A DNA stretch of 64,000 bases, from positions 248,001 to 312,000 of the forward strand of contig NZ_JACHTG010000004.1 in NCBI RefSeq assembly GCF_014250675.1, given 5' to 3'. Shown one piece after another: positions 19,230 to 28,310 of this stretch. Under the pieces are notes generated by a model. That model worked only from the letters and a program-made list of their open reading frames with translations. It ran no database searches and was not told the origin of the DNA. The position numbers were made by a program, and so were the translations under genes. Each line of letters opens with the position of its first letter. The first letter of the stretch is position 1. Source of the stretch: Cetobacterium sp. 8H (GTDB lineage: Bacteria; Fusobacteriota; Fusobacteriia; Fusobacteriales; Fusobacteriaceae).

Positions 19230-20242
19230 TAAGCCTCCTTCAAAGATTGTACAACTTTTTTATAAACCTCTTCTGGAGTTATACTAAGCATACATTTAAA
19301 ATGTCCTTTTGGACACTTATCTCCACCATGAATTGCACATGGTCTACATTCTAATTCCTTATCTTCTAAAACTTCACTATTTAGACTCCATGGAAAAAAT
19401 CCAAACTTTTCCACAGTTGGTCCAAATATTGCAACTATATGAGTATCTTTAAAAGCGGATGCTATATGTATTGGAGAAGAGTCATTTGTTATGACAACTT
19501 TTGATCTTTTTAAAACTTCAGCCAATTCTAAAAGAGTTGTTTTTCCTCTTAAATCTATAACTTTATCAGCTTGTTCTATATTTAAAAGCATCTCATCTCT
19601 ACCACCAATAACAACTATTTTTTTATTATCTTTCAATAATAGATCAATGACTTTATTAAAATATTCTAATGGCCATTTTTTAGTAAACCATTTACTTCCT
19701 GGAGCTATCACTATTATCTCTTTGTCATTTAGATTATTTTCATTCCAAATTTCATCTATTTTTTTAATATCTTTTTGACTTGGATACAGTTCTATTGGAT
19801 ATTTTTCTCTAGGATATTCTGGAACTTCCCCTAAAAATGACAATAATTTTTCAACTTCATGCTTTGATTTATCATACTTAATTTTTTTATTAAAAAAGAT
19901 TGCTCCACTTGCTATGTCATAGCCAACTCTTTGGGGTGATCTTGTCAACCAAGACAAAAAAGAACTTCTTAGATATCTATGTGGTGTTAAAACCAAATTA
20001 AAATTTTCATATCTCAGTCTTCTTCCAAGCTCCAATATACCTTTTAACCCTGAATGATGACCTCTTTTATCATACTCAATTATTTCTGTAATATTTGGAT
20101 TGTTCCTTAACAAGCTAGCTCCCACAGGAGTAGTTACATAAGTTATTTTTGCTTCAGGATATACCTCTTTTACTCTTTTTAGAAGAGGTGTTGATAGAGC
20201 TATATCTCCTATAAAAGCTGTATGTATTATTAAAACCTTCAT
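19229..20242 (-). CDS. Glycosyltransferase family 9, WaaF-like heptosyltransferase
   Basis: A 337-aa GT9 enzyme. It starts MKVLIIHTAFIGDIALSTPLL. The ADP-heptose half has VIAPGSKWFTKKWPLEYF, VVITNDSSPIHIAS and VAIFGPTVEKFGFFPW. The C-terminal region has the same cysteine cluster as the 17558 paralogue (ECRPCAIHGGDKCPKGHFKCM). The KKWPxExF and FGPT..FGFFPW signatures favour WaaF (heptosyltransferase II) over WaaC. It is flanked without gaps by another GT9 gene and the kinase, in one operon. Confidence 0.85.
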   Translation of the reverse strand: MKVLIIHTAFIGDIALSTPLLKRVKEVYPEAKITYVTTPVGASLLRNNPNITEIIEYDKRGHHSGLKGILELGRRLRYENFNLVLTPHRYLRSSFLSWLTRSPQRVGYDIASGAIFFNKKIKYDKSKHEVEKLLSFLGEVPEYPREKYPIELYPSQKDIKKIDEIWNENNLNDKEIIVIAPGSKWFTKKWPLEYFNKVIDLLLKDNKKIVVIGGRDEMLLNIEQADKVIDLRGKTTLLELAEVLKRSKVVITNDSSPIHIASAFKDTHIVAIFGPTVEKFGFFPWSLNSEVLEDKELECRPCAIHGGDKCPKGHFKCMLSITPEEVYKKVVQSLKEA

Positions 20243-21274
20243 TTACCTCTCCAATCTTTTTACTATTTCATCAACTATTAAATTCTCTATTTCTTCATTA
20301 TAATTATCAAAATTCTTATGTTTATAATTTTCTTTTTTCTTACTGTCTTTATCTGGAATTATATATGTTACATCCTCATTACCAAAAACTCCCCATCTTG
20401 TTGGGCTCTGTGTCGGTTTATTTGGATATAATGCAACTATACTCTTTTGAAGGGACCCAGCTATATGTGTAGGACCTGTTGATCCCCCAAAATAAACTTT
20501 TGCCTTATCTATAATTGCACCTATGTTTAAAAGTTCTCCTCCATTAGCATAAAGATGAACTCTTTCTTGTCCTGACTCTTTCACTAAATTCAATCCTCTT
20601 TCCTCATCGGAAATATGTGCTGTAATTATTATATCTACATCACTTACTTTTCTTTTTACTTTCTTCAATATTTCTGCATACTGTGAATCTGTTATATTTT
20701 TTGCTGATCCACCCATAAAAGGATTTACTACTAAAACTTTACTTCCAATATTATTATCTTTAAAATATTTATCTGCAGCCTCTATGTTTGATTTATCTAA
20801 AAATATCTCTGTATTGATTTCAAAAACTTCTTCAAATTTTTTCTTATCTAACTTTTTTATCAAGTCTAAATTATATTCTGCTTCATGCTTTATCGATTTT
20901 GACCTTTTTTGAAAAACACCCTTATTGAATGTAAAAAAAGATTTTAATTTTGATAGTGGTCCTATCTTTATTTTTGCTTTACTTGCTTTAGCTAGTTGCA
21001 TAACAAATTTATCCACATACAAAGCTATAAAAACATCAGCTTTAAAATATTGAATTTTTTCTAAAAGTTCCTTTTGTCTATATTCATCTATTTGAACTAC
21101 CCTGCTTACATATGGTAGATTTTTTACAATATTATAATTATAATTTCTTACAAGTAAAATTATTTCGGATTCTGGAAACATCTTTTTTATCATAAAAAAA
21201 CTTGGAATTGAAAGAATTAGATCTCCTATTTTATCAGTTCTTGAAACTATTATTCTTTTGAATGTACGATCCAT
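20243..21274 (-). CDS. Glycosyltransferase family 9, third paralogue
   Basis: A 343-aa GT9 enzyme, more divergent than its two neighbours. The N-terminal FKRIIVSRTDKIGDLILSIPSFFMI is recognisable, as are VNPFMGGSAKNITDSQYAEIL and KVYFGGSTGPTHIAGSLQKSIVALYP; it lacks the C-terminal cysteine cluster. It may act as WaaC/WaaQ-like or on another core sugar. The start overlaps the GT2 gene upstream by 41 bp; the ATG at 21274 has GGGAG 11 nt upstream, so the overlap looks real. It abuts the WaaF-like gene directly. Confidence 0.8.
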   Translation of the reverse strand: MDRTFKRIIVSRTDKIGDLILSIPSFFMIKKMFPESEIILLVRNYNYNIVKNLPYVSRVVQIDEYRQKELLEKIQYFKADVFIALYVDKFVMQLAKASKAKIKIGPLSKLKSFFTFNKGVFQKRSKSIKHEAEYNLDLIKKLDKKKFEEVFEINTEIFLDKSNIEAADKYFKDNNIGSKVLVVNPFMGGSAKNITDSQYAEILKKVKRKVSDVDIIITAHISDEERGLNLVKESGQERVHLYANGGELLNIGAIIDKAKVYFGGSTGPTHIAGSLQKSIVALYPNKPTQSPTRWGVFGNEDVTYIIPDKDSKKKENYKHKNFDNYNEEIENLIVDEIVKRLER

Positions 21275-22019
21275 TTCTATACATCTCCCTCAATTTAAAA
21301 TATTTTATCATAGAATATAGTGAACTTGTTGAAGCTATTACAAAACCTTCTATTCCGTCTAAAAATCCTAATCTTATTATATACATTTTTATAAATTTAT
21401 AAAAAGGATTTAATGTTATATCAAATAGTGATACTTTTTTTCCTTTTTTATAGTAATCCTTTGCTCCTTCAGTTGTATACCTATTAAATCTTATAAAATA
21501 ATCCTCCATAGTTAAATAACTATGATGAAAAATATCCTCTTTTATTTTAAAAATTTCCTTTTGTGTTTCAAAAGCTTCATGTACAGTATTATCATTAAAT
21601 CTTCCAGCTTCTTTTTTAAAAAGTCTTATCGCATAAGAAGTTCCCCAACCACCATGTTTCAATTCTTTTCCAAAACAAACTGAAAGTCTATTTATTTTAA
21701 AAACTTCTCTTTTTTCTTGAGAATTTGTAGTTATCTCTTTAATCTTTTTAGCTAACTCTTCCGAGATTTCTTCATCTGCATCTATATTTAAAATCCATTC
21801 ACCTTGGCATTTATCAATGGCTGAATTTCTTTGTGGCCCATAACCTTTCCAAGATTCTACAAAATATTTTGCTCCAAACTCTTTTGCTATCTCTTCTGTT
21901 TTGTCTGTAGATCCACTGTCTACAATAACTATTTCATCCACTAATCCCTTAACTGATTCTAAAGTTTTTCTCAATATTTTCTCTTCATTAAAGGTTATCA
22001 TAGCAACGGATATCTTCAT
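21234..22019 (-). CDS. Family 2 glycosyltransferase, WaaE/KdtX-like
   Basis: A 261-aa GT-A enzyme. VAMITFNEEKILRKTLESV, VDEIVIVDSGSTDKTEEIA and LNIDADEEIS (DxD motif near 88) are the nucleotide-sugar and metal sites. The pattern YGPQRNSAI and NDNTVHEAF is typical of the WaaE/KdtX group that adds glucose to the first core heptose of LPS. It is the first gene of the operon, with a promoter just upstream. Substrate is inferred from family and neighbours. Confidence 0.8.
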   Translation of the reverse strand: MKISVAMITFNEEKILRKTLESVKGLVDEIVIVDSGSTDKTEEIAKEFGAKYFVESWKGYGPQRNSAIDKCQGEWILNIDADEEISEELAKKIKEITTNSQEKREVFKINRLSVCFGKELKHGGWGTSYAIRLFKKEAGRFNDNTVHEAFETQKEIFKIKEDIFHHSYLTMEDYFIRFNRYTTEGAKDYYKKGKKVSLFDITLNPFYKFIKMYIIRLGFLDGIEGFVIASTSSLYSMIKYFKLREMYRNGSYIQKNNSFKN

Positions 22020-22054
22020 TCTTTCACCCTTTCTTTTTATCTTTTCTACTTTTA

Positions 22055-22083
22055 ATTATACCAAATATTATAGATTTTTACAA
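22055..22083 (-). promoter_or_regulatory. Promoter of the LPS-core/recA operon
   Basis: The minus strand has TTGTAA (22078-22083), a 17-nt spacer and TATAAT (22055-22060), about 35 nt upstream of the GT2 start. It is the only clear promoter seen before recA. Confidence 0.65.
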
Positions 22084-22099
22084 AAAAGTTTTTAATATA

Positions 22100-22129
22100 A
22101 AAAGAGATAAGGTATTTCTACCTTATCTC
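22100..22129 (-). terminator. nifJ rho-independent terminator
   Basis: Eleven-bp perfect stem (GAGATAAGGTA arms at 22104-22114 and 22119-22129) with a 4-nt loop, followed on the minus strand by TTTTTATATT. It lies 15 nt after the nifJ stop. Confidence 0.85.
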
Positions 22130-22143
22130 ACTTTTTCAAAGAA

Positions 22144-25100
22144 TTACTTAGCTTCTGCTGTGAAGTCTAATGATGCAAGTCTTTGGTATTGTCTCCATCT
22201 TCTTTGAGACTCAGATTTATTCTTCTCGAATAATACTTTTGAATGCTCAGGGTGAGATTTAGCAAGAGTTGCGTATCTTACTTCTCCCATTAAGTAATCG
22301 TTGTATTTATCCCAGTTAGGTTCTTTACAATCTATTTGAAGAGGGTTCTTTCCTTCTTGCTCTAATAGAGGGTTGTATCTAAATGTTGGCCAGTATCCAC
22401 ACTCAGTAGCTAACTTCATTTCAAGTTGGCTGTTACCCATTCCTCTCTTAAGTCCATGACTGATACATGGTGCATAAGCGATTATTAATGATGGTCCTGG
22501 ATACGCCTCAGCTTCTGCTATTGCCTTTAAGTATTGAGCTTGGTTTGCTCCCATTGAAACTTGTGCAACATAGATATGTCCATAAGACATTGCGATTGCA
22601 GCAAGATCTTTCTTCTTGTTAGGTTTTCCAGCAGCAGCAAATTTAGCTACAGCTCCAGTTTGAGTTGATTTTGATGCTTGTCCTCCAGTGTTAGAGTAGA
22701 TCTCAGTATCCATAACTAATACGTTTACATCATCAGATGAAGCTAGAACGTGGTCTAATCCTCCATAACCGATGTCATAAGCCCATCCGTCTCCTCCGAA
22801 TATCCATTGAGATTTTTTAACTAAATATTGCTTTAACTCAAGAATTTCAGCTGCAATTTCACAGTTACAAGCTTCTAAAGCTGGAACTAATTTGTTTCTG
22901 ATTTCTTTTGTTTTTGCTCCATTTCCTCTGTTTTCAATCCACTCAGCAAACATAGCAGCTACTTCAGCAGTTACTTTATCCATATTTACTTCCATGATTG
23001 TTTGAATTCTATCTCTCATAGCTTCAACAGCTGTTGCCATTCCGTATCCAAACTCTGCGTTATCCTCAAATAATGAGTTAGCCCATGATGGACCTTCTCC
23101 ACATGCATTAGTTGTATATGGAGTTGAAGGAGCAGATCCTCCATATATTGAAGAACATCCTGTAGCGTTAGCTATCATCATTCTGTCTCCAAATAATTGA
23201 GTTATTGCTTTAATATAAGGAGTCTCTCCACATCCTCCACAAGCTCCGTGGAACTCGAATAATGGTTGTGCAAATTGAGATCCTTTTACTGATGTTTTTG
23301 GCATAAGCTCATCTTTATATGTAACTTTGTTGAATAGGTAGTCAGCATTTTCTTGCTCTCCTTTTTCAACTTCTTGTCCGATTGGCACCATTACTAATGC
23401 TTTTTCTTTAGCTGGACAAACGTTTGCACATAGTCCACATCCTGTACAATCTAAAGGTGAAACTTGAATTTTGTACTCTAATCCTTCTAAACCTTTTCCG
23501 ATTGGAGTTTTAGTTGCTAATTCGTTTGGTGCTGCTGCTTTTTCCTCAGCTGTCATTAAGAATGGTCTTATAACTGCGTGTGGACAAACAAACGAACACT
23601 GGTTACATTGGATACAGTTTTCAACTTTCCACTCAGGAACGTTTACTGCAACTCCTCTCTTTTCGAAAGCTGTTGTTCCGTTTTCAAATGTTCCATCTTC
23701 ATATCCTAAGAATGTTGAAACTGGTAACTCCTCACCTTTTAAAGCGTTGATTGGCTTAGCAATCTTCTCAACGAATTTCTCTAAGTTAGACTTAGAAGAT
23801 CCGCAGTCACATCCTGTGCAAGAACATGCTTCTTTAACCTCTTCAGTTGGTAAGTTAGCCCAAGTTGGATCTACATCTATCTTAACTAACTCTCCAGCTC
23901 CTTTATCAATAGCTTCGTAGTTCATTTTTACGATAGCGTCACCTTTTTTAGAGTATGATTTTTCAGCATACTGCTTCATGTAAGATTGAGCCTCTTCAAA
24001 TGGAATTACATCTGCTAATTTAAAGAATGCTGATTGCATTATTGTATTAGTTCTTCCTCCTAATCCAATTTCTGTAGCTAATTTATTAGCATCAATGATG
24101 TAGAAGTTTGCATCTTTCTCAGCTAATGCTTTCTTATAAGAGTTTGGTAAGTGAGCTAAAATCTCTTCTTTGTTCCAAACGCAGTTTAATAAGAATGTTC
24201 CACCTTTCTTCAATCCACCTATCATATCGTATTGAGTTAAGTACGCAGGTACAGAACACGCTACGAAGTTAGGAGCTGAAACTAGGTAAGTTGATTTTAT
24301 AGGATTCTTACCAAATCTTAAGTGAGATCTAGTTGATCCTCCTGACTTTTTAGAGTCATATGCGAAGTATCCTTGAGCATATAAATCAGTTTTATCTCCA
24401 ATGATTTTGATAGAGTTTTTGTTAGCTCCAACTGTTCCATCAGATCCAAGACCGAAGAATAAACACTCTCTTACTCCTTCAGCAACTGTATCTATATGAG
24501 GTCCTACTTCTAATGATTTGAATGTAACATCGTCAACGATTCCTACAACAAATCCATTTTTAGGCTCTGCTTGGTTTAAATTATCAAATACAGCTTTCAT
24601 TTGTGCTGGTGTTGTATCTTTAGAAGATAATCCATATCTTCCACCAACGATCAATGGAGCATTTTCCATTCCGTAGAATAGACCTCTGATATCCATGTAT
24701 AATGGCTCTCCTAATGATCCTGGCTCTTTTGTTCTATCTAATACAGCAATTTTCTTAACTGTCTTAGGGAATACATTAAAGAAGTACTCAGATGAGAATG
24801 GTCTGTATAGGTGAACGTTGATAAGTCCAACTTTCTCTCCTTTTGCTACTAAATAATCAACTGTTTCGATTAATGTTTCACAAACTGATCCCATAGCGAT
24901 TACTATGTTCTCTGCATCTGGTGCTCCATGATAATTAAATGGCTTATAATCTCTTCCTGTTACTTTTGAAATTTCTTCCATGTAATCAGCTACAATAGCA
25001 GGTACTGCATCGTAGTATTTATTTTGCACTTCTCTAGTTTGGAAGTAGATATCATCGTTTTGTGCTGTTCCTTTTGTAACTGGGTGCTCAGGGTTAAGCG

Positions 25101-25719
25101 CTCTTTCTCTGAAAGCTTTAATAGCATCCATATCAACTAAGTTTTTGAATACTTCATAATCCATTACTTCAACTTTTTGAATTTCGTGTGAAGTTCTGAA
25201 TCCATCAAAGATATTCATGAATGGAACTCTAGATTTAATAGCTGCTAAGTGAGCTACTCCAGATAAATCCATTACTTCTTGAACTGAACTCTCAAATAAC
25301 ATTGCGAATCCTGTTTGTCTTGCTGCATAAACGTCTTGGTGATCTCCGAAGATTGATAACGCTTGTGCTGCAAGTGCTCTTGCTGATACGTGGATAACTG
25401 ATGGTAATAGTTCTCCAGCTATTTTATACATGTTTGGAACTTTTAATAATAATCCTTGAGAAGCTGTATATGTTGTAGTTAAAGCTCCTGCTTGTAAAGA
25501 TCCGTGAACTGTTCCTGCTGCTCCTGCTTCTGATTGCATTTCAACAACTTTTACTGGAACTCCAAACATATTCTTCATTCCTCTTGCTGCCCACTCGTCT
25601 GTATATTCAGCCATTGGCGATGATGGTGTAATTGGATAAATTCCTGCTACTTCTGTAAAAGCATATGATGCGTAAGCTGCTGCTTGGTTTCCGTCCATTG
25701 TTTGCATTTTTTTAGCCAT
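22144..25719 (-). CDS. nifJ: Pyruvate:ferredoxin/flavodoxin oxidoreductase
   Basis: Single-chain TPP/iron-sulfur enzyme that oxidises pruvate to acetyl-CoA and CO2 and reduces ferredoxin or flavodoxin. It is 1191 aa, standard for the homodimeric form. Domain I has ITPSSPMAEYTDEWA. Two 4Fe-4S motifs follow (CIQCNQCSFVCPHAVIRP and CTGCGLCANVCPA), then ACGGCGETPYIK and the TPP site (GDGWAYDIGYGGLDHVLAS). An unusual extra Cys-rich stretch, CSCTGCDCGSSK, lies near residues 630-641, just before the usual KPINALKGEELPVS segment. It has its own strong promoter and terminator. A flavodoxin gene at 50171 is a likely partner. Confidence 0.96.
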   Translation of the reverse strand: MAKKMQTMDGNQAAAYASYAFTEVAGIYPITPSSPMAEYTDEWAARGMKNMFGVPVKVVEMQSEAGAAGTVHGSLQAGALTTTYTASQGLLLKVPNMYKIAGELLPSVIHVSARALAAQALSIFGDHQDVYAARQTGFAMLFESSVQEVMDLSGVAHLAAIKSRVPFMNIFDGFRTSHEIQKVEVMDYEVFKNLVDMDAIKAFRERALNPEHPVTKGTAQNDDIYFQTREVQNKYYDAVPAIVADYMEEISKVTGRDYKPFNYHGAPDAENIVIAMGSVCETLIETVDYLVAKGEKVGLINVHLYRPFSSEYFFNVFPKTVKKIAVLDRTKEPGSLGEPLYMDIRGLFYGMENAPLIVGGRYGLSSKDTTPAQMKAVFDNLNQAEPKNGFVVGIVDDVTFKSLEVGPHIDTVAEGVRECLFFGLGSDGTVGANKNSIKIIGDKTDLYAQGYFAYDSKKSGGSTRSHLRFGKNPIKSTYLVSAPNFVACSVPAYLTQYDMIGGLKKGGTFLLNCVWNKEEILAHLPNSYKKALAEKDANFYIIDANKLATEIGLGGRTNTIMQSAFFKLADVIPFEEAQSYMKQYAEKSYSKKGDAIVKMNYEAIDKGAGELVKIDVDPTWANLPTEEVKEACSCTGCDCGSSKSNLEKFVEKIAKPINALKGEELPVSTFLGYEDGTFENGTTAFEKRGVAVNVPEWKVENCIQCNQCSFVCPHAVIRPFLMTAEEKAAAPNELATKTPIGKGLEGLEYKIQVSPLDCTGCGLCANVCPAKEKALVMVPIGQEVEKGEQENADYLFNKVTYKDELMPKTSVKGSQFAQPLFEFHGACGGCGETPYIKAITQLFGDRMMIANATGCSSIYGGSAPSTPYTTNACGEGPSWANSLFEDNAEFGYGMATAVEAMRDRIQTIMEVNMDKVTAEVAAMFAEWIENRGNGAKTKEIRNKLVPALEACNCEIAAEILELKQYLVKKSQWIFGGDGWAYDIGYGGLDHVLASSDDVNVLVMDTEIYSNTGGQASKSTQTGAVAKFAAAGKPNKKKDLAAIAMSYGHIYVAQVSMGANQAQYLKAIAEAEAYPGPSLIIAYAPCISHGLKRGMGNSQLEMKLATECGYWPTFRYNPLLEQEGKNPLQIDCKEPNWDKYNDYLMGEVRYATLAKSHPEHSKVLFEKNKSESQRRWRQYQRLASLDFTAEAK

Positions 25720-25765
25720 TTGAATTGTCCTCCCTATTTTTAATCAACGTCATATTGTTATCTCT

Positions 25766-25794
25766 ATTGTACGGATAAAGATAAAAATTGTCAA
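25766..25794 (-). promoter_or_regulatory. nifJ promoter
   Basis: The minus strand has a perfect TTGACA (25789-25794), a 17-nt spacer and TACAAT (25766-25771), about 46 nt before the nifJ ATG. Confidence 0.8.
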
Positions 25795-25890
25795 TTAAAG
25801 TTCTGATTTTTTTTAAAAAATTTTAAACTAATTCAACCAAATATAATTTACTACTGACTAATGCGTTCTCTTTCGAGACACTTTTAAAGA

Positions 25891-27096
25891 TTATTTTGTT
25901 TCGTTAACAATTTCGAAAGTATCTCTAGCAATTACTAATTCTTCGTTTGTAGGTATCTTAAATACTTTTACTTTTGAAGTTTCTTTCGTTAATAAAACAT
26001 TTCCTTTTTGTCTCTTAGAGTTTAATTCTTTATTTAATTCTACACCTAAGAACTCTAATCCTTTTAATACTTCTTCTCTAGCTTTTCCAGAGTTCTCTCC
26101 GATTCCACCAGTGAAACAAATAGCGTCTACTCCACCCATTTGAGCTGCGTAGTTTCCTACATATCCTCTAATTTTGTAAGCAAACATGTTTTCTGCTAAT
26201 ATAGCTCTTTCGTTTCCTGCTGCTGCTGCCATTTCCATATCTCTACAGTCTGAAGACTCTCCAAATACTCCTAAGATTCCAGATTGCTTGTTCATTCTGT
26301 CATCCATTTCTTTATCTGATAATCCTCTTTTGTTCTTTATGAATAAAACTGCTGCTGGATCGATATCTCCGCATCTAGTTCCCATCATAATTCCTTGTAA
26401 TGGAGTTAATCCCATTGTTGTATCAATACATTTTCCATCTTTTACAGCAGAGATTGATCCTCCGTTTCCTAAGTGACAAACGATTATTTTAGAAGACTCT
26501 GGGTTTCCTAATAACTCATTTGCTATTCCTGAAACGAATTTGTGAGATGTTCCGTGGAATCCATATTTTCTAACTTTTAATTCTTGGTAATCTGCGTATG
26601 GTAAAGCATACATGTATGCTTCTTTTGGCATAGTTTGGTGGAATGATGTATCGAACACACCTACATTTGGTTTTCCTGGCATTAACTCTTGCATTGTTTT
26701 AATTCCTAAAATGTTTGCAGGGTTATGTAATGGAGCTAACTCAGAGCACTCTTCCATTGCATCCATAACTTCTGGAGTTACTAGAACTGATGAAGCAAAC
26801 TTCTCTCCACCATGAACAACTCTGTGTCCGATAGCGTCGATTTCTTCTACTGATTTGATTACTCCGTACTCTGGGCTAGTTATAGCTTTTATTACTAAGT
26901 TTAATGCCTCTTTGTGAGTTGGCATATCTTCATTTATTGTTATTTCGAAATCGTTTGCTGGAGTTTCATATTCCATTTTCGATCCTTCGATTCCTATTCT
27001 TTCGCAAAGTCCAATTGCAAATACATCTCCTGATTCAGGATTTAGTAATTGGTACTTTAGAGATGAACTACCACAGTTAATAACTAAAACTTTCAT
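25891..27096 (-). CDS. ackA: Acetate kinase
   Basis: Converts acetyl phosphate and ADP to acetate and ATP, the energy-yielding end of the fermentation. It is 401 aa, normal. Visible are VLVINCGSSSLKYQL (3-17), GHRVVHGGEKF, FDTSFHQTMP with the catalytic Asp, CHLGNGGSI and FTGGIGENS, all ASKHA acetokinase motifs. It lies 77 bp downstream of pta in the usual order; AAGGTGG precedes its ATG. A hairpin sits in the gap. No clear U-tract terminator was found after its stop. Confidence 0.97.
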   Translation of the reverse strand: MKVLVINCGSSSLKYQLLNPESGDVFAIGLCERIGIEGSKMEYETPANDFEITINEDMPTHKEALNLVIKAITSPEYGVIKSVEEIDAIGHRVVHGGEKFASSVLVTPEVMDAMEECSELAPLHNPANILGIKTMQELMPGKPNVGVFDTSFHQTMPKEAYMYALPYADYQELKVRKYGFHGTSHKFVSGIANELLGNPESSKIIVCHLGNGGSISAVKDGKCIDTTMGLTPLQGIMMGTRCGDIDPAAVLFIKNKRGLSDKEMDDRMNKQSGILGVFGESSDCRDMEMAAAAGNERAILAENMFAYKIRGYVGNYAAQMGGVDAICFTGGIGENSGKAREEVLKGLEFLGVELNKELNSKRQKGNVLLTKETSKVKVFKIPTNEELVIARDTFEIVNETK

Positions 27097-27125
27097 TAAT
27101 TTACCACCTTAATTTTTTATTTTTT

Positions 27126-27168
27126 TATTTTTATCAGCGAGAAGCCTAAGCCTCTCACCGCTTTATAA
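27126..27168 (-). other. Intergenic hairpin between pta and ackA
   Basis: The minus-strand RNA can form GAGAGGC-UUAG-GCUUCUC, extended by AGCG/CGCU across a two-base bulge. No U-run follows (the next bases are GATAAAAA), so it is not a convincing terminator; it may be a processing or stability element, or a weak attenuator between the two genes. Confidence 0.4.
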
Positions 27169-27173
27169 CTTAA

Positions 27174-28172
27174 TTACTTTCCAGCTTGTGCAGACGTTAT
27201 AGCAGTTAAATCTATAATATCTTTAACTGAACATCCTCTTGATAAGTCATTGATTGGAGCTGCTAATCCTTGGATTAATGGCCCATAAGCCTCAGCATCT
27301 GCTAATCTTTGAACTAATTTATAACCAATGTTTCCTGCTGCTAAGTTAGGGAATATTAATACGTTTGCTTTCCCTGCAACTGTTGAGTTAGGTGCTTTTT
27401 TAGCTCCTACTGATGCTACTAATGCAGCATCTGCTTGTAACTCTTCTTCAAATGCAAACTCTGCATTTCTTTCTCTTAAGATTTCTCCAGCTCTTTTTAC
27501 AACATCAACTGATTCATGTTTAGCTGATCCTTTTGTTGAGAATGACATTAAAGCAACTTTTGGCTCTAATCCTGCAACTGTTGCAGCTGTAACAGCAGCC
27601 TCAGAAGCGATATCTGCTAATTGCTCAGATGTTGGCTCAGGAATTACTGCACAATCTCCAAATACTAAGATTTCTCCATAAGTTTCTACGTTATGCTTTA
27701 ACTCCATTAAGAATACAGAAGATACTGTTTTTAATCCTGGTTTAGTTCCAACAACTTGTAATCCAGCTCTTAAAACATTTGCTGTAGGTGAATCTGATCC
27801 AGAAACCATTCCAGCTACATCTCCCATTTTTACCATCATTGCACCAAAGAAGTTAACATCTGATGTTAATACTTTTTCTGCATCTTCAGGTGTCATACCT
27901 TTTTTAGCTCTTAATTCACATAATTTTGCTACATATGAAGCTAATTTTTCAGATGTTTTTGGATCGATAACTTCAACACCTTCTAAAGATACTCCTAACT
28001 CTTCTGCGAATTTATTTATTGTTTCCACATTTCCAATTAATACTGGAATCGCTACTTTCTCTGCTACTATTCCTGCTGCGGCTCTGATTACTCTCTCATC
28101 AGTTGCCTCAGGAAGAACTATTTTGTTTCCTAAAGTTTTTGCTTTTTCTTTAATTTGAACTATGATACTCAC
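27174..28172 (-). CDS. pta: Phosphate acetyltransferase
   Basis: Interconverts acetyl-CoA and acetyl phosphate. At 332 aa it is the short, single-domain Pta. Visible are VLPEATDERVIRAA, GMVSGSDSPTANVLRAGLQ, FLMELKH, FGDCAVIPEP and MLSFSTKGSAKH-type (here LMSFSTKGSAKHE), and a FPNLAAGNIGYKLVQRLA block near the end, all diagnostic. First gene of pta-ackA. Its products link PflB and NifJ to ATP synthesis. A TATAAT on the minus strand lies about 45 nt upstream but without a recognisable -35. Confidence 0.97.
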   Translation of the reverse strand: MSIIVQIKEKAKTLGNKIVLPEATDERVIRAAAGIVAEKVAIPVLIGNVETINKFAEELGVSLEGVEVIDPKTSEKLASYVAKLCELRAKKGMTPEDAEKVLTSDVNFFGAMMVKMGDVAGMVSGSDSPTANVLRAGLQVVGTKPGLKTVSSVFLMELKHNVETYGEILVFGDCAVIPEPTSEQLADIASEAAVTAATVAGLEPKVALMSFSTKGSAKHESVDVVKRAGEILRERNAEFAFEEELQADAALVASVGAKKAPNSTVAGKANVLIFPNLAAGNIGYKLVQRLADAEAYGPLIQGLAAPINDLSRGCSVKDIIDLTAITSAQAGK

Positions 28173-28310
28173 TCTATATCCTCCTTGATTTTTATTAAAT
28201 CTCTTACATTATATTTTAACTCATACTGTAATAGTACTTCTAATTTTCAAATATATATTAACAAATTTTATATATATTTACAACATAAAATCTATTTTTT
28301 TTAAGTTTAA

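Noticed and set aside
23471-23920. 149-aa open frame on the plus strand inside nifJ
   Set aside because: It is antisense to a well-conserved coding region (nifJ domain with ferredoxin motifs), has no ribosome-binding site, and its composition is what the complement of nifJ codons gives.
25801-25890. Terminator after ackA
   Set aside because: Only a 4-bp TCTC-GAAA-GAGA stem and A/T-rich runs are present; no stem of adequate strength with a U-tract.
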